Positions 1 through 7,621 are shown, counted from the stretch's first letter. The stretch: DNA of 11,384 bases from Actinobacteria bacterium UBA2541 (GCA_002340925.1 DDMR01000099.1:7095-18478), one strand, 5' to 3'. The notes: a model not told the origin generated them from the letters alone. Program-made: numbers and translations.

Positions 1-380
1 CAATCGGCGGAAACAAAGAAGCGGCCCGCCTATCTGGAATCTCTACAAAAATGCTTCCGCTTAGCCTATATGTCACAAGTAGTCTTTCCGCAGCAGTTGC
101 AGGAGTAGTTCTCGTGAGCCAATTAGGTGCAGCTTCACCACAACTAGGAACCTCATATCTGCTCTCTGTTGTGACTGCGGTAATTTTAGGCGGAACAAGC
201 TTGGCCGGAGGCCGAGGATCTGTAGCTGGAACAGCCATTGCAGTTGGAATTTTGGCAACTCTCTCGAATGGTTTTGCTCAAATGCAGCTCCCTTCTTATG
301 GTCAAACTACAGCACTTGGCGCAGCGTTGATCATTGCAGTGCTCATCGATCGAACTGCATCAAACGTAAAAAATAAATAG
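1..380 (+). CDS. Sugar ABC transporter permease, RbsC family (C-terminal part, cut by window edge)
   Basis: This is the last ~125 residues of an inner-membrane permease of the ribose/xylose/galactose class (RbsC-like, BPD_transp_2). The frame is open from base 3 to the TAG at 378-380 and continues upstream of the window, so the ATG at 51 is internal, not the start. The first visible residues, IGGNKEAARLSGI, are the cytoplasmic loop that contacts the ATPase in this family. Hydrophobic segments follow, with the family-typical glycine-rich stretch VILGGTSLAGGRGSVAGT and a last helix ending in a basic tail (IDRTASNVKNK). It would act with an ATPase and a periplasmic-type binding protein encoded further left. 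The gap to the next gene is 33 bases with no terminator, so co-transcription with the CoA genes is likely. This links uptake of a sugar-like or polyol-like compound to the pathway. The family is certain; the substrate is unknown. Confidence 0.93.
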   Translation, partial: IGGNKEAARLSGISTKMLPLSLYVTSSLSAAVAGVVLVSQLGAASPQLGTSYLLSVVTAVILGGTSLAGGRGSVAGTAIAVGILATLSNGFAQMQLPSYGQTTALGAALIIAVLIDRTASNVKNK

Positions 381-403
381 TGCGCCGACTACTAAAGATA
401 TTT

Positions 404-408
404 GGGGG
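404..408 (+). promoter_or_regulatory. G5 ribosome binding site that sets the SDR start
   Basis: A run of five G lies 5 bases before the ATG at 414. An in-frame TTG at 402 overlaps this run and would use the Shine-Dalgarno itself as coding sequence, so the ATG is the better start. Confidence 0.55.
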
Positions 409-413
409 ATCAA

Positions 414-1214
414 ATGGCTAGCAGTGCAGTAGTTACCGGAGTAGGTTCTGGAATTGGTCGAGCAATCATTAGAAAGCTAGTTGCAGAGAAATACTTTGTA
501 GTTGGTATTGAAAACAATAGTGATCTAGCAAAATCCGCTGCCGAAGAATTTGGGAATACAGCGCTAATTATCAACGAGGATCTCTGCAAAGATGGCGTTT
601 TCGAGAGAGCTGCGAAAGAAGCTTCAAAAGTTGCGCCCTTAACTTCATGGGTCAACAACGCGGGAATTGCTCTCGGTGGGAATCTGCATGAGCCTAAACC
701 GGCCGAGGTCCAGAGATTATTTGATGTAAATCTCATGGGTGTGTATTGGGGTTGTTCTGCCGCAATAAAGTCATTTATAGGTAATAAGATTTCAGGTTCT
801 ATCGTAAACATTTCATCAATCCATGGCCGATCAGCATTTAATGGCTGGGCTGCTTACGATGCAGCAAAAGGCGGAGTAGATGCATTGACTCGATACATTT
901 GCGTCGAATACGGACCACTTGGCATACGTGCGAATGCAATCGCACCAGGAGCTATCCGAACAGAAATGCTCAGTCAAGTGATCTCCGACGCAGCAGATTC
1001 AGCGAAAGCAGAGTTGGACATGGCGATAATTCATCCGCTCGAGCGACTTGGTGAGCCTAACGAAATCGCAGAAGTTGTCGCGTTCTTGCTATCAGAAAAA
1101 GCATCCTTCTTGACTGGACAATCAATCGCAGTTGATGGTGGTGCAACCGCTAGATGTTATCGATATGACTCGACCGAAGATATTCTGCAGATCAAAAAGA
1201 GTTTTTCCAAGTAA
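414..1214 (+). CDS. SDR family NAD(P)-dependent oxidoreductase
   Basis: A classical short-chain dehydrogenase of 266 residues, the usual length for the family, probably cytoplasmic and oxidising an alcohol to a ketone or the reverse. The Rossmann cofactor motif TGVGSGIG is at residues 8-15. NNAG is at 81-84, the catalytic serine is in NISS (Ser135), and the catalytic pair YDAAK gives Tyr148 and Lys152. The C-terminal segment [12 protein letters not shown] is typical. An acidic residue (Glu33) at the end of the second strand suggests NAD rather than NADP (inference). After the usual end there is an extra tail of about 20 mostly polar residues. I chose the ATG at 414 over the TTG at 402 because of the G5 ribosome binding site. 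It sits between the ABC permease and the CoA-transferase with gaps of 33 and 32 bases, so it likely oxidises an intermediate of the same pathway. Substrate unknown. Confidence 0.93.
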   Translation: MASSAVVTGVGSGIGRAIIRKLVAEKYFVVGIENNSDLAKSAAEEFGNTALIINEDLCKDGVFERAAKEASKVAPLTSWVNNAGIALGGNLHEPKPAEVQRLFDVNLMGVYWGCSAAIKSFIGNKISGSIVNISSIHGRSAFNGWAAYDAAKGGVDALTRYICVEYGPLGIRANAIAPGAIRTEMLSQVISDAADSAKAELDMAIIHPLERLGEPNEIAEVVAFLLSEKASFLTGQSIAVDGGATARCYRYDSTEDILQIKKSFSK

Positions 1215-1246
1215 ACAAAAATCATAAGAGAATAGGTGCACATAAA

Positions 1247-2452
1247 GTGACCAGAACTGGACCGCTAGAAGGAATTTTAATTGCTGATTTTACGCAGTTA
1301 GCACAGGGACCTTTTGCGACAATGATTCTTGGTGATATGGGTGCAGAGATTGTAAAGATCGAACCACCTGGCGGCGATTGGATGAGAAATTTTGCCTTGG
1401 GTGGAATTTATGCAGGTGGCGAGACTATTTCTTATATGTGCTTCAATAGAAATAAGCGGAGCATTGGAATTGACCTTAAATCTAAAGAGGGGCTAGAACT
1501 AGTAAAGCGACTCTGCGATAAAGCAGATGTGGTAATTGAAAACTTTAGACCTGGTGTTATGAAGCGACTCGGTATTGACTATGACACTTTAAAGAAGACT
1601 AATCCGGACATAATCGTGGTTTCTAGTTCTGGATATGGAAGCAGCGGTCCTTACGTAACTAGACCGGGCCAGGATTTGTTAGCTCAAGCAATCACTGGAT
1701 TTCCAACTGTTATCGGCAGAAAAGAAGATCCACCAACTCCTATTGCTGCCGGAATCGCAGATTTGACCGCCGGTTTCCATATTGTTTACGGAACGCTAGC
1801 GGCGCTTATTTCACGAATGAATACTGGCGAAGGTCAAACTGTAGAAGTGAATTTAATGAGTTCGATTTTGACTACACAATTGGATCAATTCACAGCATTC
1901 TTGAATAACCGGGTTCAACCAGAGAGAAGTAGTTCTGGAATTGCAAACCCTTGGACCGGCGCCCCATATGGTCTATATAAATGCGTTGATGGGTGGATAG
2001 CACTTGCTATGAACCCACTATCTGAAATCGGCGAAGTGCTCGATATTCCAGAGTTTATGAACCTCGAAAGCAAAAATGAAATTGGCAAGAGAGATGAATA
2101 TAAGAGATTAATCGATGCCAAAACTATCAACTGGAAAGTTGATGATTTGCTTGAGAAGTTGCTGGAAAAGGATTTGTGGTGTGCACCGCTTCAGGATTAT
2201 GAAGCGGTGTCAAAAGATCCACAAGTGCTTCATAACGAGATGATTGTTTCGATTCCTCACCCTACTGCGGGATCACTCGAGACTCTTGGTATCCCTGTTA
2301 AATTTGGCGGCACTCCATCAAAAATAAGAAAGCACCCACCGCTTTTCTCAGAGCATGCTGATGAGTTAGCGCGTGAGTTTTTCGACTTAAACGAATCTGA
2401 GCTATCTGATTACTTCGCTAAAGGGATTATCTCTAAGCCAAAGAATATTTGA
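1247..2452 (+). CDS. CaiB/BaiF (family III) CoA-transferase
   Basis: A full-length (401 residue) family III CoA-transferase, which moves CoA between carboxylic acids, for example from succinyl-CoA, through an aspartyl-CoA intermediate. The N-terminal signature runs from DFTQLAQGPFA to GAEIVKIEPPGGDWMR (residues 14-47). NFRPG is at 99-103. The region RPGQDLLAQAITGF holds the expected catalytic aspartate at about Asp143, matching the active-site Asp of formyl-CoA transferase. Translation starts at a GTG (1247), with a weak AGG a few bases upstream. The stop TGA at 2450-2452 lies 2 bases before the next ATG, so the following gene is probably translationally coupled. Its role here would be to activate the pathway acid as a CoA thioester, or to recover CoA at the end. 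Family III members work as intertwined homodimers. The acid substrate cannot be named: carnitine, formyl/oxalyl, 2-methylcitrate-type and aromatic acids are all known in the family. Confidence 0.92.
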   Translation: MTRTGPLEGILIADFTQLAQGPFATMILGDMGAEIVKIEPPGGDWMRNFALGGIYAGGETISYMCFNRNKRSIGIDLKSKEGLELVKRLCDKADVVIENFRPGVMKRLGIDYDTLKKTNPDIIVVSSSGYGSSGPYVTRPGQDLLAQAITGFPTVIGRKEDPPTPIAAGIADLTAGFHIVYGTLAALISRMNTGEGQTVEVNLMSSILTTQLDQFTAFLNNRVQPERSSSGIANPWTGAPYGLYKCVDGWIALAMNPLSEIGEVLDIPEFMNLESKNEIGKRDEYKRLIDAKTINWKVDDLLEKLLEKDLWCAPLQDYEAVSKDPQVLHNEMIVSIPHPTAGSLETLGIPVKFGGTPSKIRKHPPLFSEHADELAREFFDLNESELSDYFAKGIISKPKNI

Positions 2453-2454
2453 CC

Positions 2455-4092
2455 ATGAGCAAAGTTTCTTCAATAAAAGATGCAGTCTCTGAAATAGCAG
2501 ATGGATCTTCAATTGCATTAGGAGGAGCGCTCTTCACGCGTCTTCCTATGGCGCTGATTCATGAAATCAAGTGGTCAAGTGTAAAAAATTTACACATGAT
2601 TGCCTGGAGCGGCAACATTCCATTAGAAATGTTTCTTGAAGTTCCAGGAAAAGTCACAGAACTATCATTCTGTTTCTCAAGTCTAGATATCTTTGGATTG
2701 GCTCCTAGATTTCGAAAAGCTCTGGAAAATGATGAATTAGTCACCCACGAATATTCCGCTTTGACTTTGATGAATGCTTGTGAAGCGGCTATGCGAAATT
2801 TGCCATATTCGATATTTAAAGAACCAACAACTAATGCCTTTAATACATATGAAGCGCTGAATGATGGAAGCGGCCTGGCGCGAACAGAAGCTTTACATAT
2901 TGATTACTTTATAGTTCATGCCCAGGAAGCGGATCGACATGGAAATGTTCTGATTCGTGGCACCAGGGGATTAGACACTGCATATCTTGGAGCAGCTAAA
3001 AAGATTATTGTGAGCGTCGAGAAAATAGTTGATGAATTTGAAATAACTCAGAACTGTATTTTCATTCCTAGGACTAGAGAGATGACAATAGTTCATGCGC
3101 CAATGGGAGCATACCCAACATCATGTTTACCTCATTATGTTACAGATTACCGGGCGATCAAACAGTTCGCCGAAGAGGGGCTAAATGAGAAATTCTTGTT
3201 GCCGACTGCCGAGAGAGTCGATTTCGTAGAAAAAGCAGCGAGAATTAAAATCAATGAAGTTTATTCTTTTATAGATGACTACAAGAAATCTGAGAGTGAA
3301 GCTGTTAAAACTGAGGATAAAATGATTTCTTATCTCTCAGATCTTTACAAACCTGGTGAGATTCTCTCAGCAGGTGCGGTGTCGCCACTGGCTCAAGGAT
3401 CTTATTTCTTGTCAAAAATGAAAGAGCCTGATGTGGTAATTATGACGACAGCTGGCGGATATGTAGATGTAGATGCCAGACCCTTACTTCTATCGATAGG
3501 AGAATCGCTGGATTACCACTCTTCAAAATTCCATTGGGGTGGAGATGACACTTTTCATATCTATTACGAGCCGGGCTTTATTGATTATGAAGTAGTTGCC
3601 GTAGCTCAAGTGGATAAGTCGCTTAGAGCAAATAATCTTTGGGTCACTTCACCATCAGGAAAGAGAATTCGGCTACCAGGACAGGGTGGAATGGCTGATG
3701 TCTCTGATATGCATAGAAATTTTGTTATTTACCAGATGAATGAAGACCATTTAAGCATGGTTGATTCAGTCGCAACTGTTAGCGCCTCTAGAACTTTAGT
3801 AACACCCGAAGAGCGGCGCAGCAAAGGATTACGTCCTGGCGCGTGCCTGTATATGTCAAATAAAGGCGTGTATCAATTAAATATGCGGAGCAGGGAACTT
3901 GAAATGATTCTTGATTTTGATAATTATGAGGTTCCAGAGGAGAGGATGGCTTTAATTAAGTATAAGTTAGATCCATTTGGAACTAGATTCTTAGAGAGTG
4001 CTAAGGGTAGCGATAGATCTGAACTGATTGAAAGATTAATAGAAGTAGAAGAGGCGATTGTTGCCAAGTATTCTATGAACGAAGGCAAGTAA
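2455..4092 (+). CDS. Fused alpha-beta family I CoA-transferase-like protein, IpdAB/glutaconate CoA-transferase type, lacking the usual catalytic Glu
   Basis: One chain of 545 residues holds both halves of a family I CoA-transferase fold that is commonly two subunits. The alpha half (about 1-275) shows the glycine turn ALGG (21-24), AQEADRHGN (156-164) and SVEKIVD (187-193). The beta half (about 287-515) starts with YKPGEILSAGAVSPL and ends with KLDPFGTRF. In glutaconate CoA-transferase beta, the catalytic Glu sits in a VESG-like turn after this start. Here the matching stretch is VIMTTAGGYVD (328-338), with no Glu. That loss is known in IpdB, partner of IpdA, a ring-cleaving CoA-thioester hydrolase of steroid breakdown, and the alpha half also resembles remembered IpdA sequence (SLD...LPF-like spacing). 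Hydrolase function is therefore inference. The start is taken as ATG 2455; an in-frame TTG at 2449 would overlap the previous stop. There is no clear Shine-Dalgarno, consistent with coupling to the upstream gene. A GctAB-like transferase remains possible. Confidence 0.85.
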   Translation: MSKVSSIKDAVSEIADGSSIALGGALFTRLPMALIHEIKWSSVKNLHMIAWSGNIPLEMFLEVPGKVTELSFCFSSLDIFGLAPRFRKALENDELVTHEYSALTLMNACEAAMRNLPYSIFKEPTTNAFNTYEALNDGSGLARTEALHIDYFIVHAQEADRHGNVLIRGTRGLDTAYLGAAKKIIVSVEKIVDEFEITQNCIFIPRTREMTIVHAPMGAYPTSCLPHYVTDYRAIKQFAEEGLNEKFLLPTAERVDFVEKAARIKINEVYSFIDDYKKSESEAVKTEDKMISYLSDLYKPGEILSAGAVSPLAQGSYFLSKMKEPDVVIMTTAGGYVDVDARPLLLSIGESLDYHSSKFHWGGDDTFHIYYEPGFIDYEVVAVAQVDKSLRANNLWVTSPSGKRIRLPGQGGMADVSDMHRNFVIYQMNEDHLSMVDSVATVSASRTLVTPEERRSKGLRPGACLYMSNKGVYQLNMRSRELEMILDFDNYEVPEERMALIKYKLDPFGTRFLESAKGSDRSELIERLIEVEEAIVAKYSMNEGK

Positions 4093-4096
4093 GGCA

Positions 4097-4873
4097 ATGT
4101 CTAATATTGTTCTTGTAAGAAACTTCGAAAAGGTTTTTTACGTAACCATTAATAGGCCAGACAAACTCAATGCCTTATCAATTGAAGTGTGGCACGAACT
4201 CGGGAAAGCATTTGATGAATTTGAGAAATCGGATGCCAGGGTTTGTGTATTAAGGGGTGCTGGCGACAAGGCCTTTGTGGCTGGCGCAGATATCGATGCA
4301 TATCGCACGATGAGCGCTAAGGAATTTAGCGATTTCATAGTAGAAGCCGGAAAGATCGCTGATCGCATTTTTGAGATTCCAAAACCATTTATTGCCGCTA
4401 TCTACGGTTACGCGCTAGGTGGTGGGCTTGAACTTGCGCTGCACTGCGATTTAATCGTTGCAAACAAGAGCGCCAAACTTGGTCTGCCAGAAGCGAACTT
4501 AGGACTTCTTCCTGGTGGCGGTGGGACTCAAATAGTTCCAAGATTGATCGGTGTTGCAAAAGCTAATGACATGATTATGCGCGGAAGGTGGCTTCGCGGT
4601 GAAGAGGCTTTAAATTGTGGCCTGATTTCTTCGGTGCTGGATGATGAAAAATTTGAAGAAGAACTTGCTGAATATGTCTCAGAAGTTCTTAAAAGGGCAC
4701 CTCTTGCACTAGGTGTTTTGAAAAATTTAGTTCGCCAAGGATTAGATCTACCTTTTATGGATGCCCTAAAGCTTGAGATTGAAATGACCGCTCCATTAAT
4801 TGAGACTGCCGATGGTCGCGAGGGTGTTGCTGCTTTCATCGAGAAGCGAGCCGCAGACTTTAAAGGTCGCTAA
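4097..4873 (+). CDS. Enoyl-CoA hydratase (crotonase family)
   Basis: A 258-residue crotonase-fold enzyme that adds water to a 2-enoyl-CoA in the cytoplasm. It starts at an ATG 4 bases after the previous stop, with AAGG just before it. The oxyanion-hole segment KAFVAGADI is at residues 58-66. The second segment, GYALGGGLELALHCDLI, contains the first catalytic glutamate (Glu112), and GLPEANLGLLPGGGGTQ contains the second (Glu132). Both line up with Glu144 and Glu164 of rat mitochondrial enoyl-CoA hydratase, so canonical hydratase chemistry is expected rather than hydrolase or isomerase activity. The C-terminal EGVAAFIEKRAADFKGR is the usual end of the family. It is the last gene of the + strand operon. 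Its TAA (4871-4873) overlaps the stop codon of the converging M81 gene. The side chain of its CoA substrate cannot be deduced. Confidence 0.93.
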   Translation: MSNIVLVRNFEKVFYVTINRPDKLNALSIEVWHELGKAFDEFEKSDARVCVLRGAGDKAFVAGADIDAYRTMSAKEFSDFIVEAGKIADRIFEIPKPFIAAIYGYALGGGLELALHCDLIVANKSAKLGLPEANLGLLPGGGGTQIVPRLIGVAKANDMIMRGRWLRGEEALNCGLISSVLDDEKFEEELAEYVSEVLKRAPLALGVLKNLVRQGLDLPFMDALKLEIEMTAPLIETADGREGVAAFIEKRAADFKGR

Positions 4874-6357
4874 ATCTGCCAATTCATTTTGGCATCCCAA
4901 GGATATTTAGGTCGCTCAATATTTTTATAGGGCAAGTTCTTGATGTCATCCGAACTCATGCCTGGTGTGTTTAATAGGTGAAATCCCTTTGCTATGTTTC
5001 GATACCCATCACGAAATCCGGCATGAGTCTTAACGACAACAACTTGAGCCTCTAACACGTCGAGTCCAACCGCAGCATAATAAGCTGGGTCGGTCGTAGT
5101 TGCCGGGTTGCTAGTCACAACAAGATAGATGTTTGAAATTTTGATCAGCGCTGTCATGCCCATCTGCATTTTCATTCCAAGATAACTCTTTTGGGTAAAT
5201 GTAAATTCGGCATTAGTAATTGAGATTATTTGACCTGATATTTTTAGAGGCTGATAAAAGTCTCTTCCCCAAGTTGCACCGATTTCAGAAGTTATTGTTC
5301 CTCCAGAGCTAATTGCCTCGGCTTTTTTGACGAACTCTGGGTCACAAATGCTGATAAATACCTTCTTTTTGGGTGCAATTTCAATTGCAGCTCGTAAAAC
5401 TACTGGACTGTCCCCAGGACTTCCCGCCATAGTGCCATCTGCTAAGTCACTCAAAACGATTGGACCACTTTCCTGATTTAGAGCCAAGGCGATTGCCTCA
5501 CCAGGATCAAGCAATTCAGTAAATGAGAGTAATTCTCGCTTATCCCAAATATTCGAAGCGATTATTTTTGCGGTTGCAGCAGCTTCTTCCCTTGAATTAT
5601 TCGCGATAACCACGACAGTCCAGCCAAGTTCTTTGATATCCAACCAAGGCTGAACTGTGAAAAGTGAAAGATCTAAAACCTGATTAGCTACTTTTGAAAG
5701 TGCAAAATCCAATACTTCTTTATAAGTGCCAGGCTCGAAATCAATATGGTTCGAAGCCGGAACAACTAAAGGTATTTTTACAAACTCCATCCTTGGATTA
5801 ATCTCTTTTTTCAAAACACCCATCAACAATTTTGCGGCTCGAGCTCCAGTTTCCTTCAGATCAACATGAGGACAAGTATGAAACCCACTAATTGTGGTTG
5901 CTAATTCAACTTTAGATTTCGTTATATTCCCATGCAAATCCATAGTCACAGAAATAGGTATATCTGTTCCAACTGCCTCTCGGACACGTCGAAGCAATTC
6001 TGAATCTCCATCGTGGAAATGATCGGTAACTAGGGCGCCATGTAAAGCAATCAAAAGCCCATCAAGTCTCTCGATTTTTGAAAGATTTTCAGTTAAGTAA
6101 CTGACCAAATACTCAAAAGAGTTTGTGTTGACCGGGCCGCCAGATACCGCAAATGTCGCAATTATTGGAACAATCTCGACATCTTCCTTCAACAAAACTT
6201 CATAGAATCCAGCAATTTCAGAGTTGATATCGCTCAATCCAGTTTTTATCTGATCACCATAGAAAAGGTGAAAATCTTCAAAATCCTTTAAGGTAGTGGG
6301 CGGCGCAGAAGTATTTGTCTCCTGTTTAACTTCAGCAATCGCAACAGTAAATGGCAT
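4870..6357 (-). CDS. M81 family metallohydrolase (MlrC/microcystinase C-like)
   Basis: This 495-residue protein has the two parts of the family: the DUF1485 metallopeptidase domain (about 3-295) and the MlrC C-terminal domain (about 305-480). The N-terminus VAIAEVKQETNTSAP carries the conserved QETN (Glu13 in it). Zinc ligands expected from MlrC are visible: DLHGN (Asp140, His142) and HTCPHVD (His164). HGALVTDHFHDGDSELL (106-122) is also typical. MlrC cleaves linear microcystin peptides, but most M81 proteins lie outside that pathway and their substrates are unknown, so microcystin degradation should not be assumed. The second domain has DLADGTMAGSPGDSP where many relatives have a glycine-rich DNPGGGAPGD-like loop. 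There is no signal peptide, so the enzyme is cytoplasmic. It starts 6 bases after the solute-binding-like gene without a Shine-Dalgarno, which implies translational coupling and one operon from the promoter at about 7589-7617. Confidence 0.9.
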   Translation of the reverse strand: MPFTVAIAEVKQETNTSAPPTTLKDFEDFHLFYGDQIKTGLSDINSEIAGFYEVLLKEDVEIVPIIATFAVSGGPVNTNSFEYLVSYLTENLSKIERLDGLLIALHGALVTDHFHDGDSELLRRVREAVGTDIPISVTMDLHGNITKSKVELATTISGFHTCPHVDLKETGARAAKLLMGVLKKEINPRMEFVKIPLVVPASNHIDFEPGTYKEVLDFALSKVANQVLDLSLFTVQPWLDIKELGWTVVVIANNSREEAAATAKIIASNIWDKRELLSFTELLDPGEAIALALNQESGPIVLSDLADGTMAGSPGDSPVVLRAAIEIAPKKKVFISICDPEFVKKAEAISSGGTITSEIGATWGRDFYQPLKISGQIISITNAEFTFTQKSYLGMKMQMGMTALIKISNIYLVVTSNPATTTDPAYYAAVGLDVLEAQVVVVKTHAGFRDGYRNIAKGFHLLNTPGMSSDDIKNLPYKNIERPKYPWDAKMNWQI

Positions 6358-6363
6358 GAGAGC

Positions 6364-7557
6364 TTAGAGAAAATCGGCCCATTTCTTTAGTTGATCTTGA
6401 TACGTTTTATTGATGCCCTGGACAGCTTTCTCAGGAGAGATTTTTCCATAGACCGCCTCAGCTAAAATATCCCCAGAATCTGTCTGGATTTCGATGAAGC
6501 CTGGGAATCTTGGGCGAAGATAGCTGTTATCCAAGGTATCCAAAGTGTTGGCATAGAAGTTGTTAGTAAAAGCGTTTAGGTCTTGGTCAAGCCAAGCTGA
6601 TCTGTGACCAGACTGGCCACCGGTTGTTGCATAAAGAGTTCTCTGAATTGTTGGTGAACCGATGACCTCAATAACTTTTGCGGCTATCTCAGGGCTCTTG
6701 CAAGACTTCGTGATTCCAATACCTGCTCCACCCAAAATTCCACCAATAGAACCGAAGCCAGAACTAGGAATTGATCCAAATTCAATTAAATTTTTCTTAA
6801 AGCCAGCCATGCCGTAATTTGAATATCCGAAAAGAGCAGGGCAATACATAACTTCATCTCCGGTGCTCATTTCATTTAGAAGGTGTATCGGATTCCAGTC
6901 ATACGCTTCTTTAGGACCATATTTACCAAGTTCAATTATGAAGTTTATAATCTCTAAACTTTTGGTATCTGGAAGAACTTGCTTACCATCCTGATACGCA
7001 TCGACTTTTTGATTTGCGGCCAATGTCATGAAAAGACACCAAATATTTACTGGGTCTAAAGGTAAAGCCAAGAGCGGCTTCTTTTCAGCGAATATTTTTT
7101 TAGCTAACTCAAGAGCTTCGGTCCAGGTATTTGGCTTTTTTAGGCCGTTTTTTGCGAGCAAGTCAGATCTTGCAGCGCTGACGTGGCCAGCAGTGTCAAT
7201 CTGGAGTCCATAAATATGACCCTTCCAGATATAGCTTTCATAGGATTTTCCAACGGAGTTTGCTTCTTGTTCGGTCAAGAAGTCTTTTGAGAGAAATTGA
7301 TCAAGCGGGTAGAAGTATTCCTTCGCAGCGATTTCTCCGGTCCATGGGTGGTCAAAAACAATCATGTCGTATTTCTTGGAGAGCTCACTCATTGATTGAT
7401 CAGCAAATTGCTGAAGCGTGCGCACATCCCAATCCACATCAGCCGGAAAAAGATTTGAATGATCTGCATTAAGCGCCTTTAGTGAGGCGTATCCTCGCTC
7501 GTGACCCCATGTTGAACCCTTAAGCTTGATCCTGTTGGAGTTAAATTCAGCGGTCAT
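6364..7557 (-). CDS. ABC-type (family 1) solute-binding-like protein without a signal peptide
   Basis: A 397-residue protein of the carbohydrate-type solute-binding fold. Visible hallmarks are the first-strand segment IKLKGSTWGHERGYASLKAL (10-29), YDMIVFDHPWTGE (63-75), a mid-protein region with YGLQIDTAGHVSAARSDLLAKNG and PNTWTEALELAKK, and a C-terminus with RPRFPGF, ISPEKAVQGINKTYQDQLKKW. Normal members are exported lipoproteins or periplasmic proteins. This one begins MTAEFNSNRIKLKG, with no hydrophobic stretch and no lipobox cysteine. The start is firm: AAAGGA lies 7 bases before the ATG, with a promoter right upstream, so no signal peptide has been missed. It should therefore stay in the cytoplasm, perhaps as a ligand sensor, carrier or enzyme partner. 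I recall a widespread group of such leaderless proteins with a TWDHPRGY-like start near CoA-transferase genes, but cannot verify this here. It is the first gene of a two-gene operon with M81. Confidence 0.85.
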   Translation of the reverse strand: MTAEFNSNRIKLKGSTWGHERGYASLKALNADHSNLFPADVDWDVRTLQQFADQSMSELSKKYDMIVFDHPWTGEIAAKEYFYPLDQFLSKDFLTEQEANSVGKSYESYIWKGHIYGLQIDTAGHVSAARSDLLAKNGLKKPNTWTEALELAKKIFAEKKPLLALPLDPVNIWCLFMTLAANQKVDAYQDGKQVLPDTKSLEIINFIIELGKYGPKEAYDWNPIHLLNEMSTGDEVMYCPALFGYSNYGMAGFKKNLIEFGSIPSSGFGSIGGILGGAGIGITKSCKSPEIAAKVIEVIGSPTIQRTLYATTGGQSGHRSAWLDQDLNAFTNNFYANTLDTLDNSYLRPRFPGFIEIQTDSGDILAEAVYGKISPEKAVQGINKTYQDQLKKWADFL

Positions 7558-7564
7558 TTAGCGA

Positions 7565-7570
7565 TCCTTT
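7565..7570 (-). promoter_or_regulatory. Ribosome binding site of the solute-binding-like gene
   Basis: AAAGGA on the minus strand lies 7 bases before the ATG at 7557. It fixes the start and so supports the absence of a signal peptide. Confidence 0.7.
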
Positions 7571-7588
7571 CAAAACGATAATTCTCGA

Positions 7589-7617
7589 AGTATCACATAA
7601 GAGCAAAAACAAGTCAA
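7589..7617 (-). promoter_or_regulatory. Promoter of the solute-binding-like/M81 operon
   Basis: On the minus strand there is a -35 TTGACT (7612-7617), a 17-base spacer and a -10 GATACT (7589-7594). The -10 is preceded by TGT, giving an extended -10. Transcription would start near 7582, leaving a leader of about 25 bases with the Shine-Dalgarno. This is a good match to a housekeeping sigma-70-type promoter. Confidence 0.65.
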
Positions 7618-7621
7618 TCGT

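Noticed and set aside
51..380. Complete 109-residue protein starting at ATG 51
   Set aside because: The frame is open to the left edge and the residues before the ATG match the conserved permease loop, so it is a fragment of a longer gene.
410..811. Long open frame antisense to the first SDR
   Set aside because: The plus strand carries every SDR motif with normal codon use. The minus frame shows no domain and has no ribosome binding site.
414..4873. Steroid/cholesterol ring degradation operon
   Set aside because: Similarity to IpdAB is by eye only, the crotonase looks like a canonical hydratase, and no steroid-specific genes are visible. It is kept only as an analogy.
4870..6357. M81 gene as evidence for a microcystin degradation (mlr) cluster
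   Set aside because: No MlrA (CAAX-type protease), MlrB (beta-lactamase-like) or MlrD gene pattern is present. The MFS gene is distant and looks like the sugar type, and M81 proteins are widespread outside that pathway.
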